Positions 33,400-43,325 of a stretch of DNA of 64,000 nucleotides are shown here, one piece after another. Source of the DNA: Symsagittifera roscoffensis (Eukaryota; Xenacoelomorpha; Acoela; Convolutidae); NCBI RefSeq assembly GCF_963678635.1, contig NC_087071.1, forward strand, positions 3,487,624-3,551,623. Reading direction: 5' to 3'. The notes below the pieces were generated by a model that was not told the origin of the DNA, did not search any database, and was given only the letters and a program-made list of their open reading frames with translations. A program made the translations under genes and the position numbers. The stretch's first letter is position 1. Each line of letters begins with the position of its first letter.

Positions 33400-34343
33400 A
33401 ACCAATTAAAGCTGACATCACGATTCTAGGAAACAAAAAAATTCTTAGGTTTTTCAGAAAGTTTAACAACACCGCTATCAAGGAAAACACAGATATCCTA
33501 GATTACCAAACATCCATTATTCAAGTACCCTGTCTTCCTTTAAGCATGATTTTAATAGCTTTCCAAACTTCATATACCCTACACACTAAAAGACACTCAG
33601 GATCAGAAAAAACATACTCCAATTTCATTCAAAAAGTTTACTTTCCAAATGCCCCAATTTAGATTAAAATATTATGTAACGGTTGCATAACATGCCAGTT
33701 AAATAAACCCTATCCAAACCAAAAACAAATTGCAGAAAAACAGGATTTCAAAGAACGAAGTCTATATTTCAATCACCGAATTTCATTCGATACAAAAGGA
33801 CCAATGTCACCATCCTCAGAAGGAAACTCATATGTATGGTCATTGTTGACGCATTTACACAATATGTAGCACTCAACCCAGTACACCATTGTAATGCTTA
33901 TTATGCATATACAACACTTTACGAACACTAGATAGCAAAGTTCGCTTTACCCGAAACCCTAGTAACAGACAATGGCACTGAATTTATTAACAACGAAAAT
34001 ATCACACTATACCACTTTTATAAAATTAATCATAAACCACTTACATCTAATGCACCTCAGACTAATGGAGTAGTCGAAGGTATGAACCGTTATTTACAAG
34101 AATACCTCAGATGTGCCATTAATGGAAAAGACACACGATACACTGAATGGTCAACAGATGTACAACTATTTCCCTTGTCTTATAATTCAAAAATAACAAC
34201 AACTTTAGGAATGTCGCCGTACGAATTGGTTTTTAACCAAAAACCACAAAAATTGATAATGTTCACAGCAAACGATTCTAAAAATACACAAGGCTATTGT
34301 CAACCGAATCAAGATTCAATATGTTATTAATTACCACTACATA
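33400..34343 (+). pseudogene. pol: Integrase of element B (zinc finger and core)
   Basis: The region contains an HHCC finger (His residues around THTKRHSG, Cys in CNGCITCQ, about 33580-33700) and a core with first Asp in ISFDTKGPMSP (about 33786), second Asp in VTDNGTEF (about 33961) and Glu in NGVVEGMNR (about 34072). The D,D,E triad is thus intact although frames shift repeatedly. The longest open part is 34082-34330 (FPLSYNSKITTTLGMSPYEL). It follows the RT thumb almost directly, with no RNase H between, which indicates an internal deletion near 33350-33400. Confidence 0.85.
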
Positions 34344-34565
34344 AACGGAAATGATACACGACTTACTGAATGGTCAACAGATGTAAAATTATTTCCTTTA
34401 TCTTGTATTTCACAAATAACAACAACTTTAGTTCTATCACTCACCGAATGAAACGGTATTTAATGAAAAACCACGATTACTAGTAATGTTTACAGCAATT
34501 TCTTCAAAAAACATACAAGGCTATTGCCAACCCACAAAATAATCAGTTATTAATAATTTACCACT
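34344..34565 (+). repeat. Tandem duplication of an integrase segment
   Basis: About 220 bases repeat 34119-34343 in direct order, both starting near GGAAA(A/T)GA(C/T)ACACGA and both containing ACTGAATGGTCAACAGATGTA and a CAAGGCTATTG segment. The copies differ at roughly one base in five or six, far more than expected for a recent slip, so either the duplication is old or two different elements contributed. Confidence 0.75.
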
Positions 34566-35030
34566 ATATACCCACGATGAAGACCACTGTCATCACCCAC
34601 AGATTTCAAAATTAGCTTCCGAATGCATTTTAAACAGAGATAAAAAGCACAATGAAATTTATCAAAATAACAAAAAATGTAACAAAGACAAAATATAAAT
34701 ACTCAAATAAAATCACGATTCACACCAGCTACAGACATAAAAATAGGAACAACAAATTTTACAATACGAAAAGGAATTTACAAAAATTACAACCACTTTA
34801 AAAAGGACCATATCAAATAATTGATAAGCCCACTGATGTAACATAAAAACTTTTAGATTTGAACAAAAAAGAAATTGTTCAACACCGAAATAATCTCCTA
34901 CCTTACTATTCAAAAGAGTACGCCCTTCGCGAATGAATTCAATTATACTGTTTCACAGGACTGAAAGTTGTTCAAAACAATTCAGACTCCAAACAAAGTC
35001 AAAACACTGATATAAATCCTAGAAAGATCA
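34566..35030 (+). pseudogene. pol: Integrase C-terminal domain of element B
   Basis: Shifted frames encode a segment with KGPYQIIDKPTDVT followed by LLDLNKKEIVQHRNNLLPYY and KEYALRE, the beta-rich C-terminal domain that follows the Ty3/Gypsy integrase core and ends at a His-Arg-x-Asn-Leu-Leu-Pro motif. One stop lies after PTDVT. Beyond 35030 the frames close. Confidence 0.65.
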
Positions 35031-36055
35031 TAGAAAAAAATTAAACTGCCAATCACCTCCCAAATTAGATAACAAAAACATCTCAAACAGAAAAAAATAG
35101 AAAATTTATAGAAAAAAATCTACCACTGGATCTAAAAGAAAAATCTGAACATAGGAAATCGTCACGACTTCGAAATCAACCAAAATTAAAAAACATTCAT
35201 TCCACAATCTAAACAACGACTTTATAAGACGACAAATAGTAACCTTCAAGCGTATCTACAACTGTAACTTCAAGATCTCTATGTCAAAAATAAGCAAACC
35301 GCTAAAAACTGACAACTGAAATAAACAAAATCTCAATATTACAACCCTCCCATATCAAGTAGAACAACGATCAACAAAATTTTCCCCTCTTAGACCTCAA
35401 AAAACCCCCAAACAAAAACGTTAAAATAGCCTAAAGAGCAAAATTAACATGATCATTTAGCCTAAAGTACCAATATATCTTAGAAACCCCCAATCAACTA
35501 ATAAACAAAAACAAAACTAGAAAGACCTTCCCAAAACAATAAAATTTCATCTAAACTAAAATTGTCAAAACCCAACTCACATGTCGAAAAAAAAATTATT
35601 AATCCGACCACACACGAATTTAGCCTCAAAAACAAAAAAAAATCGACAGAATGGATCATTTCTTCAATGCTTCTTTCTGAGAATGTTAACAAATTTCAAT
35701 GAATATTTTCAAACTTTCAAAAAAAACTTTCTATCTTTTTCAAATTTTTATATTACTGTTAGCTGATACTTTAGAAATTTTAATACTCCTTCTAATAAAC
35801 TTTTTGTTAATCTTTTATTTCCTATTCCAAGCCTATATAAAACCCTATATGCCAAACTCCTTGATCACTTACACAGGTACCAGAATTCAATTAGTTTTAA
35901 AATCTTTCAACATCTATTCAGAAGAACCGATGTTTTTCTACTTTTCATAATTTTTTTCACATTTTGACATCCCTCATAATGACATTGTGCAATTATATAA
36001 AAAAAAACCAAAAACATCACATTCGCATTAGCAACAAAACTAATAATTCTTTTCC
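35031..36055 (+). other. Spacer between pol and env-like region
   Basis: Mostly closed frames. 35699-35950 encodes a very hydrophobic stretch (FILLLADTLEILILLLINFLLIF) that could be a membrane segment or signal of the env-like product, but it is short and AT-rich, so chance is possible. Confidence 0.3.
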
Positions 36056-38716
36056 TTGAAGAATCCTACAACAAACTTAAAATTTCTTCATAGAATATCT
36101 GTTCTTAAGTTTTCCAAAAATGCTAATCAACAACCCCCACACCAGTCCCCGCCGACAACATCCCAAGAACCTCCAAAAATGCCAACAAATCCTCAAAATC
36201 CCCAATCATCCACACGTATTTTTTTTTCAAGACAATCCATATACTTTTGAAGAAAGACGCGCATGATTGTCTGAACCATTAAAACCAGTTGTTCGCCACG
36301 CACCTTTGAGCGAACTACAATATGAACCAACATTTAACATATACCTTCCTCTTCATCTTAATAGAGTAAGACACAGAAGTCAAAACCAAAACACACTTGA
36401 AATAAATAGACAAACTATACATCCGATACGAAATAGAAATTTCGAAACACTTAGAGTTCAATTTAATATACCTCAGTCACCAAAACCAAATCATTTAGAC
36501 CTTTCTAGTAGTACAATTCAAGACACTCCCCCAATTGCTTCACAACAAAGCACTTCAAATATACCATCAGACTACTTAAGTTCAGCTACCTCATCGGAAC
36601 AAATTCGAGAAAACCCTTTTAATCCCCACAGAACGTCTCCAATTTTGGGCGACACACACCTACATTCAAGGTGAACCAAATTTAGTTAACAAATCAATTG
36701 ACGTTTCATCTGATACAGCATTATCAACATTACCAGAAACACTTTCACTTCCCTCAACACCTTCTTTAAGTCAAATATCACCAATATTTTACCTCTGAAT
36801 TTTCCTACAAATCTCGACGCTCGATATCGAGAACAATCATCAAATGATACACCCCTATGATTAGTTGAAATACATTTTAAGCACCTCCTCCATTATTTGG
36901 TCATCATCGAGAAAGTAGCAGATTACACAACTGAGCACTAAACAGATTACAATATACACACGACATGCACAAAGATATACAAGAACATAACATCCAAAAA
37001 AAACAACAAGATAGTTTAACATTCAAATTCGAATTCACAATAAGACTTAAAAATATTGTTCGACATCCATCCCCTTAGCCCCTCCAAATATAACAGCCCA
37101 ATCTTCCCCATTTATAACAACTCAAATAATCTACGAATACGATAGATACACCAAAAAGACAATTGGATACATAATTTTTATAACCCATACTCAAGATTAT
37201 CATACACATGTGTATTCTAAGGATACTCACATTTCAAAACTTTCTTTTTCTTGTTTTTTTTTCAGAACCAAATCACAATATATCCCCCCGAACAGCACCT
37301 CAGGATTTACTAGTCTTATACTATGATTGTGAAGAAAACGAACAAAATACACTACATAAATATGCAATAACTCAAGTCACACAATGTGAATCCGAATCAC
37401 AAGCTAAAGAAACTACCACTTTTTTAGCTACATTGTACTCAAAAGCACGAGCTACAACACTAATAGGACATAATTTCAAGCGACATTTTCTGAAAAGAAT
37501 GTACCTTGTTCACATGTCATGAATGGAAAAAAAAGATTAGATAATGAATTTTTCTAACAGAGCAATATCGAAAGACTTATACATCTTAACCCTGATGATT
37601 TTAAAAATGAAATTCTCAGATTAAAATCACATCAAACAAAGGCATAAATAGAAAAATCGTAACTTTTCAAGTTTTCGCAGATTCTGCACATCAAGCCGGA
37701 ATGGAAGGATACCAAGGTAATGTTAGACTAGACAATAAATACCCATACCAGGGCGCACACGGAAGATTAAGTTATGATCTTCATGATAAAAATTGGATAC
37801 CACACATTAGAATAAATAACCCCTCAAACTGCAAAGCAGACACCAAAACTATGGGATATCAAGAAATAGTGTTTTTGATTGGAAAAAACAACTTGAAAAA
37901 GTACAATTAACGCGCGACCTTAACGGTGACACTATACTTTACCAAGGAATCAGACACCCTTGTAAAGATGATCAAAGATATTGTGATGCTACCACTCGAA
38001 CAGAAGCGACAATTGTCTGGTTTTCCGAAGACACTTGTACCACATTTCAAAGAGCGAAAAAACACGCCAGAATGAAAAAATTCCATCAAAAATATTTTAT
38101 TGAATCCATCCCTTATAAAAACGTAAACCCTGGAAAAATCATACATAGCAGTTTTAAATTTAAAAACATTCATTAAAAAGAAAACAAATTATTACGTTTC
38201 CAAATTTATCCAGAAACAGAACTCTCATGCAAAAGCAATAAACCAGTAGATAAGACACAATATTTAGAAATTCTTGTTGGAAATGAACAAGGTTTCGACA
38301 AGAATACATGAAAAGTCATAAAAAACCCACAAGCAACACATCATACACCAAATGACGGAACCTCGTACATCCCAGTAACTCTCGTTAAAAACACAGGAAA
38401 CATTGGTGGAAAAAAAACCACAAGACGAAGATAGTACACGATTACAAGAACTATCACTAAAGAACAACGCATGTTTTAGCGCAATTTATTATGACATACA
38501 CCTAGATATGAAATTAGAGTACACAATAAGCAGAATTTTTCACGAATTGTCCTCATCAGAATTAAAAACATTACATCATTTATGCGAACTTGAAAGAACA
38601 CAAATTCTACAATCACTCGCACTAGCAGTTCTAAAAACACCCGTTCTAGGATATTTATTATCCGGAAACAGATCAAATTTCCTTGAATATGACGGAAATA
38701 TTTTATGTTATTGACA
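36056..38716 (+). pseudogene. Env-like glycoprotein region of element B
   Basis: A third coding block after pol. 36267-36674 is Pro/Thr/Ser-rich. 37208-37522 begins with a hydrophobic segment and continues with YYDCEENEQNTLHKYAITQV and Cys-containing ectodomain-like sequence. 37640-38400 and 38403-38714 continue in shifted frames (GRLSYDLHDKNWIP, CDATTRTEATIVWFSEDTC, ELKTLHHLCELERTQILQSL, GYLLSGNRSNFL). Paired Cys, a position 3' of pol and length near 800 codons suit a retroviral-type Env. I do not assign the viral source of this protein. It has many stops and is cut at 38716 before any C-terminal anchor. Confidence 0.55.
37244..37265 (+). promoter_or_regulatory. Possible 3' splice acceptor before the env ectodomain
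   Basis: A long pyrimidine tract ends in TTTTTTTTCAG followed by AACC, at the start of the best env-like coding block. Env of retrovirus-like elements is usually made from spliced RNA, so this site could be the acceptor. Alternatively these bases code for the hydrophobic signal segment. Confidence 0.35.
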
Positions 38717-39639
38717 CGCAATGAGGACATCGATCTTGAGTCCGGGGAGTATGTGCCAGTCGGTCATATTTGTAGTTTGTTCTTAAGCAATGCAAAAGAC
38801 ATGATTTTGGGGTGAAGTGGAATTTTTCAAAATTTCGAATTAAGCATGTCATGCTCAGATTCTCGCGACAACTGAAAAGATCAGAAAACAAGATCAGATG
38901 AGTCGAACTACAAGTGGGAAAGTAGTCAAAAATAGCAGCGGGAAATTGCTATTCGCAAGTTTCGATACATAAATCGAACGAGAGTAGAGCTGTTTTAATT
39001 CAAAACAGAAGGCAGAGAGATCCCGACTAAAGAAGAGATATTTTAGAAGTGCACCAGAGTGAACTTTCGGTGGAAAGGTGGACAACCGAAGTCTCCCAGT
39101 TGTCCAGAACCGAAACTTGTCTCTCGAGTTAAAACTGACCTATTCAAAACTTCTTGAGTTAAAATTGATTACCCCATTTATGCTAGAGTTGCTTATTATT
39201 TGGTTACTCAATTCTAGAGATTGCGCTGGTATGTGAGTACCCAATTTAAATTTCTTGAGTGTGTTTTATATTGTTATGTTGAGTTAGTGAGAGTTTTTAG
39301 GTTGATTCATCTGAAATGGATCAAAGGTCCACTGTCTAACAGAAAGTGAGTATACGTAAGGTTCTGACCCTGTTTTTAACGGCGTTCTTTTGTTTTAGAT
39401 TTTTTATTTTTTGAGACCTATGAATGGGGACGTTCTTCTTTTCTAGAGTGGGCGGTTTTTTGGTAGTGTCCTTTAAGCTGTAACAAAGGTTTTAGTCTCA
39501 CGTCGCAAGTGAACCGAATTGGCTCCGACCGCTTGAGGTAGAAAAAAAACAAGAGATAGTGTCCCTGACGCTTGAGCCAATAGTTACAGGGCCTATTTTT
39601 CTTTAACCTCATATGTGGTTTAAGTAGGCGACGGTTACA
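38713..39639 (+). repeat. Isolated LTR of the giant Gypsy element
   Basis: Matches the LTR at 45527-45955 at both ends: TGCCAGTCGGT(C/T)ATAT near 38754 and 45533, then from TCATCTGAAATGGATCAAAG onward (about 39307 and 45630) to TTACA at 39635-39639 and 45951-45955, with roughly 85-90% identity. It has about 480 extra bases (38850-39307) that the other copy lacks. The sequence before it is element B env and the sequence after has no primer binding site, so it is a solo or truncated LTR. A TGACAC at 38713 may be its true 5' end. Confidence 0.85.
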
Positions 39640-40299
39640 CCTCCCTTTTCATTTCCTTCATCGAACTTACTACTTATTAGCTTTATTCTCTACTCGAGGT
39701 CACCCAGAGGCGGGCTTGAAACTTGGGGATGAGTTTTGGAAGTGACACGTCATTTGCTCGAACTTTTTCATTTATCAAAGAGCTCATGCTTGTGGTCTGT
39801 TTGCGTCCACTTCTTTTCGGTTGCTCCAAAAAAAACAAGAACGACGTTAAAAAAATCAGCCATTTTGCAACATCTTCTATACTGTAGACGATGTCATTTA
39901 TTTTGTTCGACAGACTTTCCGCCAAGGGAACACACGAGTCTTTTGGTACTCTCCTGAGTACTCGGACATTTGAGATGACTGTTTTACATATTTGTTTAGC
40001 ACTAAATCAATATCTATTGTTGCTTTATTAACAGATTTTACATCAACGCATAAAAGACACTGAAACCATTGGGTTTTCATAGAGTAGCTAAGAGAATATT
40101 TACACAACTGATATGATATCAACTAGAACAACTTATAACCCTTTTTTCCTAGTTTCTCATATAACGGAAGTAAAAAAGATTCAACACGTTCCAAGATAGA
40201 TTTGGCTCCCAATGGTTGAACGTCAGCCCGTGCAAAAATTTGAGGTTCAAACTGTCGAACCAACAACTTAGAATTGGATAGGACTCAAAAATATGCGAA
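39640..40299. other. No recognised feature
   Basis: After the LTR the sequence does not resume the env-like frame or show a primer binding site. Minus-strand frames at 39683-39925 and 39898-40122 have fairly protein-like composition (for example NKATIDIDLVLNKYVKQSS) but no family I recognise, and no conserved partner in the window. Confidence 0.4.
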
Positions 40300-40812
40300 C
40301 GGCTTAAATGCGTGTGCGGAAAAGACCTGAATGGCCTTATAAAGCAGAGTTTATTTTCTATTCACATTCCGTCTGTTTTAGAACAATGACACCTCTGCAG
40401 GACCGATCAGAAGCGACCAGTTGGCTTGACGCTTGTTCCATGGGCTGTTGGTAGGCAGCTCTTGTGGGATGTAACGGTGGTAGACTCCTTAGCTCTTTGT
40501 AGGATTAATGCCGGGTCTGTTTGTATCCCTGGTACGGTTGCCGCTGAAGCGGAAGAGCGAAAAAATGACAAGTTTAAAGATCTTGTTGATGATGGATATC
40601 ATTTTCAACCGCTAGCTTTTGAGATTCAGGGCGCGGCCGGACCCAGCACAAAAATTGGTTTGAGCAAGATTTGTAAGAACCGAAGCATATGCACTGAGGA
40701 ACCCAGAGCAGGCAGCTTTTTAAAACAGAGAATCTCCCTGGCAATACAGATTGCGAACGCCGCTTGCGTACTCGGATTGATAAATGACAAAATGACGAAA
40801 TTTTTTTTGTAA
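40300..40812 (+). pseudogene. C-terminal tail of a non-LTR-type retroelement protein (nuclease-like)
   Basis: A single frame with one TGA (40387-40389) runs from a CVCGKDLNGL segment (about 40310) through LCRTDQKRPVGLTLVPW and LLWDVTVVDSLA to SFLKQRISLAIQIANAACVLG and a stop at 40810-40812. I recall this arrangement (Cys-x-Cys, Arg-Pro-Asp-Gly ... Trp-Asp-Val-Thr, Ala/Glu-rich helix, Ser-Phe-Leu-x-Gln-Arg-Ile-Ser) from C-terminal tails of reverse-transcriptase proteins of invertebrate retroelements; the Pro-Asp...Asp-Val-Thr pattern looks like a PD-(D/E)xK nuclease. Here the Asp is Val. No RT remains upstream. The exact clade is uncertain. Confidence 0.55.
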
Positions 40813-41620
40813 CACTTGTATTTTATTTTTTCTCGTGTCGAGTTGCGTGTTCTTATTGAAGAAACGTAACATGTATCGATTTTATTTGAAAAAGACTTCA
40901 GAACCTGTCATCTTCTTTTATCATTATCACTTCCATATCTAGAAAATTCCAAGGATTTTGACTGTAATACGTGATGAAAGGAATCATGACTGTAGCTTCG
41001 GTTTTTATGATACTTTTGACCTTCTGATTACCCATAAATAAAAAAGAACAACAATCACATCTAATCTAATTTATCAGTCCTGAAAGTTTTAAGCAATCTT
41101 TGCTTGTACACTCTTTGTTATATTTCCTCATCTTGACGAAGCGTTAAGGTCAAAAAAGGATTTTGACTGGACTTTCGGGGACTGAACTAACCCATGATAA
41201 GCGGTTAGTGGGAATTTTTTTAAACCAGCAAATAAAAAAACATATAGGACAATTAAATTAATTTAAGTTGTAAAATCGAATTACAAAAATTAAAAACGAG
41301 GAACAATCTCACCCGAGCTCAGTAGGTCCAGCGGTGCACCACCAGACTCTTCAAGCTAGTTCCAGTTTCCTACCTCCCCACAGAAAGTCACTTGACAAAC
41401 TTGTCTCTTAAATCACACAGAGGGCGTTGCAAAAACTCATGTGAAGAATCTTGTCTTCCTCCATTTCATCACCAATAACTCTTCTTCGGAAACCTTTTCT
41501 GAACGCATCATTTACTCTTCTATTTAATAAATTTGTCACAACAATTAGGCTAAAAGAAGTTTATCAACAATGAAATGTTCATTAGATGTTATTACGTCTA
41601 ATTGAGATTTTTCTTTCTCG
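40813..41620. other. No recognised feature
   Basis: AT-rich sequence without open frames of interest. The fragment ends and the next coding relic begins without visible repeats at the joints. Confidence 0.45.
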
Positions 41621-42251
41621 GTGACTGTTTGTTCGAAATTTAGTTCTATCCCATCAACAAAAACCTGCTCGTCTTCATCAGAAGATATTTATGGCGACCA
41701 GTCAGTTTCAGCAAAATTTATTTCTCCAACAATGAACACAATTTTTACATTCAGTTGCCAAGTTTTCATCCCAAATCGAAATCGAATAAAATCGTACGAA
41801 ACATCTTGAGAGACGAAATTAATAGAAACGAGTCTGTAATTATCTGGCACGACGTAATAAACAATTCGATTTCAAAACATCCATTCAATGCAAGGACTCC
41901 CCTTACTGCCAATCAACTAGTATCAGAAATCAAACCCCTAATGAATTCGCATCCTCGAATTGAAGGCCTTGTCTATTGTCAGAGAGACGGTGCACTCTAT
42001 ATTCTTGAAGATCTAAAGTAACTTCCGATACCAGTTGTTCAAGTTTTAACAGACATAATTTCGAATTCGAAACAACAGGACAAAGATCTACTTGAAGGAT
42101 ACAGAGAGCTGCATCAGGAAACCGCACTTGAAATCAAAACTTTAGCTATAATACGAAACAACAATAGCAACTTGAGTAATATCTTAAAGAAGAAAAAGAA
42201 ACCGTCAAAAAACAACGAGAATCACGAAGGAAACGAGAACAGAAATAAATT
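41621..42251 (+). pseudogene. Unassigned protein relic (WHDVINNSI family-like)
   Basis: 41621-41809 and, in another phase from 41755, a frame to 42251 with one TAA (42019-42021). The second frame encodes NKIVRNILRDEINRNESVII, then WHDVINNSISKHPFN, a PLTANQLVSEI helix and LVYCQRDGALYILEDL. It ends in a Lys-rich tail and TGA. The regular order of a beta-strand-like hydrophobic run, helix and second hydrophobic run suggests a small alpha/beta domain. I have an impression of similar proteins in other invertebrate genomes but cannot name a family. It ends seven bases before the LINE's tandem repeats. Confidence 0.45.
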
Positions 42252-42257
42252 GTGAGT

Positions 42258-42396
42258 TAAATTTCAATTCGTGACGGGACTGGGCTTAATTGTCCAGGCT
42301 TGGATCAAATTTAAATTTCAATTCGTGACGGGACTGGGCTTAATTGTCCAGGCTTGGATCAAATTTAAATTTCAATTCGTGACGGGACTGGGCTAA
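42258..42396 (+). repeat. 54-bp tandem repeats at the LINE 5' end
   Basis: About 2.6 copies of a unit starting AAATTTCAATTCGTGACGGG, with unit starts offset by exactly 54 bases (ATTTCA at 42261, 42315 and 42369). The copies are almost identical. Monomer arrays at the 5' end of LINEs serve as internal promoters in several families. Their position directly before ORF1 and their lack of divergence fit that role. Confidence 0.8.
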
Positions 42397-42428
42397 CCCA
42401 TTTTCACCTTCTCTCTGTATCCACCAAT

Positions 42429-43322
42429 ATGACTAAAAAATGCAAAACGTGCAAAAAACCCATAAATGCCAGGGAGCGATGTTTCAGTTGTGTATCTTGC
42501 AATGCTCAAATGCATCTTGAGAGCACCTGCACTGGTCTTACTAACACCGCCATCAATGGCATAAAAGACTTGGGTTTAAACGCAATGCTTTTATGCGACA
42601 CCTGTGTAACTAATAACGAAAGAGATAACTTCATAAAGTGAAGGACCATGATGCAAATGAACGAAAAAATTGAAAAAGAGAGTGAGGGAATACAAGCACG
42701 TCTTGAAAATATGGAAAAAAGGCTGACGGCATTGGTTGATGAAAAAGTCGAAAACGCTACAAAAACCACATGCGAAAAACTGGAAAAAAGCTATGCAGAT
42801 GTACTCAGTGTGAAACCTGTTAAAGATATGAAAGCTCAACCAGGAGCTGGAAAAGAAGTAAAACAAGAAATACATCATAATATCAATAAAAGCTTCCGTA
42901 TACAGGTGATCAGAGAAGATCCCGAGAAATCAAAAGGCGAAAATTTTGTCCCCACAACCGAAAAAGTACATGAGGTACTAAAAAAGTTAGGAGTTAAACC
43001 ACAAATTGAAGAAATAAAAAGGCTAGGGAAATTCAGCAAAGAGCGCATCAAGTCGAGAATCTTATTAATAACTCTGTCAACGGAACATGAAGCACGTTTG
43101 GTGCTGGCAAAGAGCTTCGAAAAAAGTGATGAGCTGCGTGATGAGGAAATTTACCTTCTGCCAGCATTAACGAAAGAAGACGCGAGGAAGGAAAACCTAT
43201 GCTTGAAAAGACGAAGAGAACTTCTAGACGAATGAGTTCCAAAGGAGAAAATCAAAATAAGGAATTTCGAGCTGTTCAATGATGGGGAAAAAAGAGATGA
43301 TAGAAGCAGAACAAGCAGATGA
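42429..43322 (+). pseudogene. LINE ORF1: PHD-like finger and coiled-coil protein
   Basis: Starts at an ATG 42429. The first 60 residues form a Cys/His finger (CKTCKKPINARERCFSCVSC, then Cys/His pairs to LLCDTC) of the PHD type found in ORF1 of several CR1-group elements. A TGA at 42639-42641 interrupts the frame. It then continues in phase with a Glu/Lys-rich coiled coil and an RNA-binding-like globular region (FRIQVIREDPEKS, VLKKLGVKPQIEEIKRLGKF). A second TGA at 43233-43235 is followed by more in-phase sequence to a TGA at 43320-43322. ORF1 proteins bind element RNA as chaperones. Confidence 0.8.
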
Positions 43323-43325
43323 TGC

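Larger units (their letters stand above)
26060..38716 (+). mobile_element. Ty3/Gypsy-type LTR element B with env-like region (decayed)
   Basis: A plus-strand relative of element A: LTR and leader (26060-27720), gag (27722-31240), protease (about 31590-32150), RT (about 32150-33350), integrase (about 33400-35030) and an env-like region (about 35580-38716). The order protease-RT-integrase is that of Ty3/Gypsy. Every domain is broken by stops and frameshifts, RNase H has been deleted, and a piece of integrase is tandemly duplicated. The 3' LTR is missing: the env-like frame ends at 38716, where an isolated LTR of the giant element begins. Confidence 0.85.

Noticed and set aside
35699-35950. Membrane protein gene
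   Set aside because: Hydrophobic but short, AT-rich and low-complexity. At most it is a signal or anchor relic of the env-like region.
42258-42396. CRISPR-like array
   Set aside because: The 54-bp units are directly adjacent with no spacers, in a eukaryotic LINE context.
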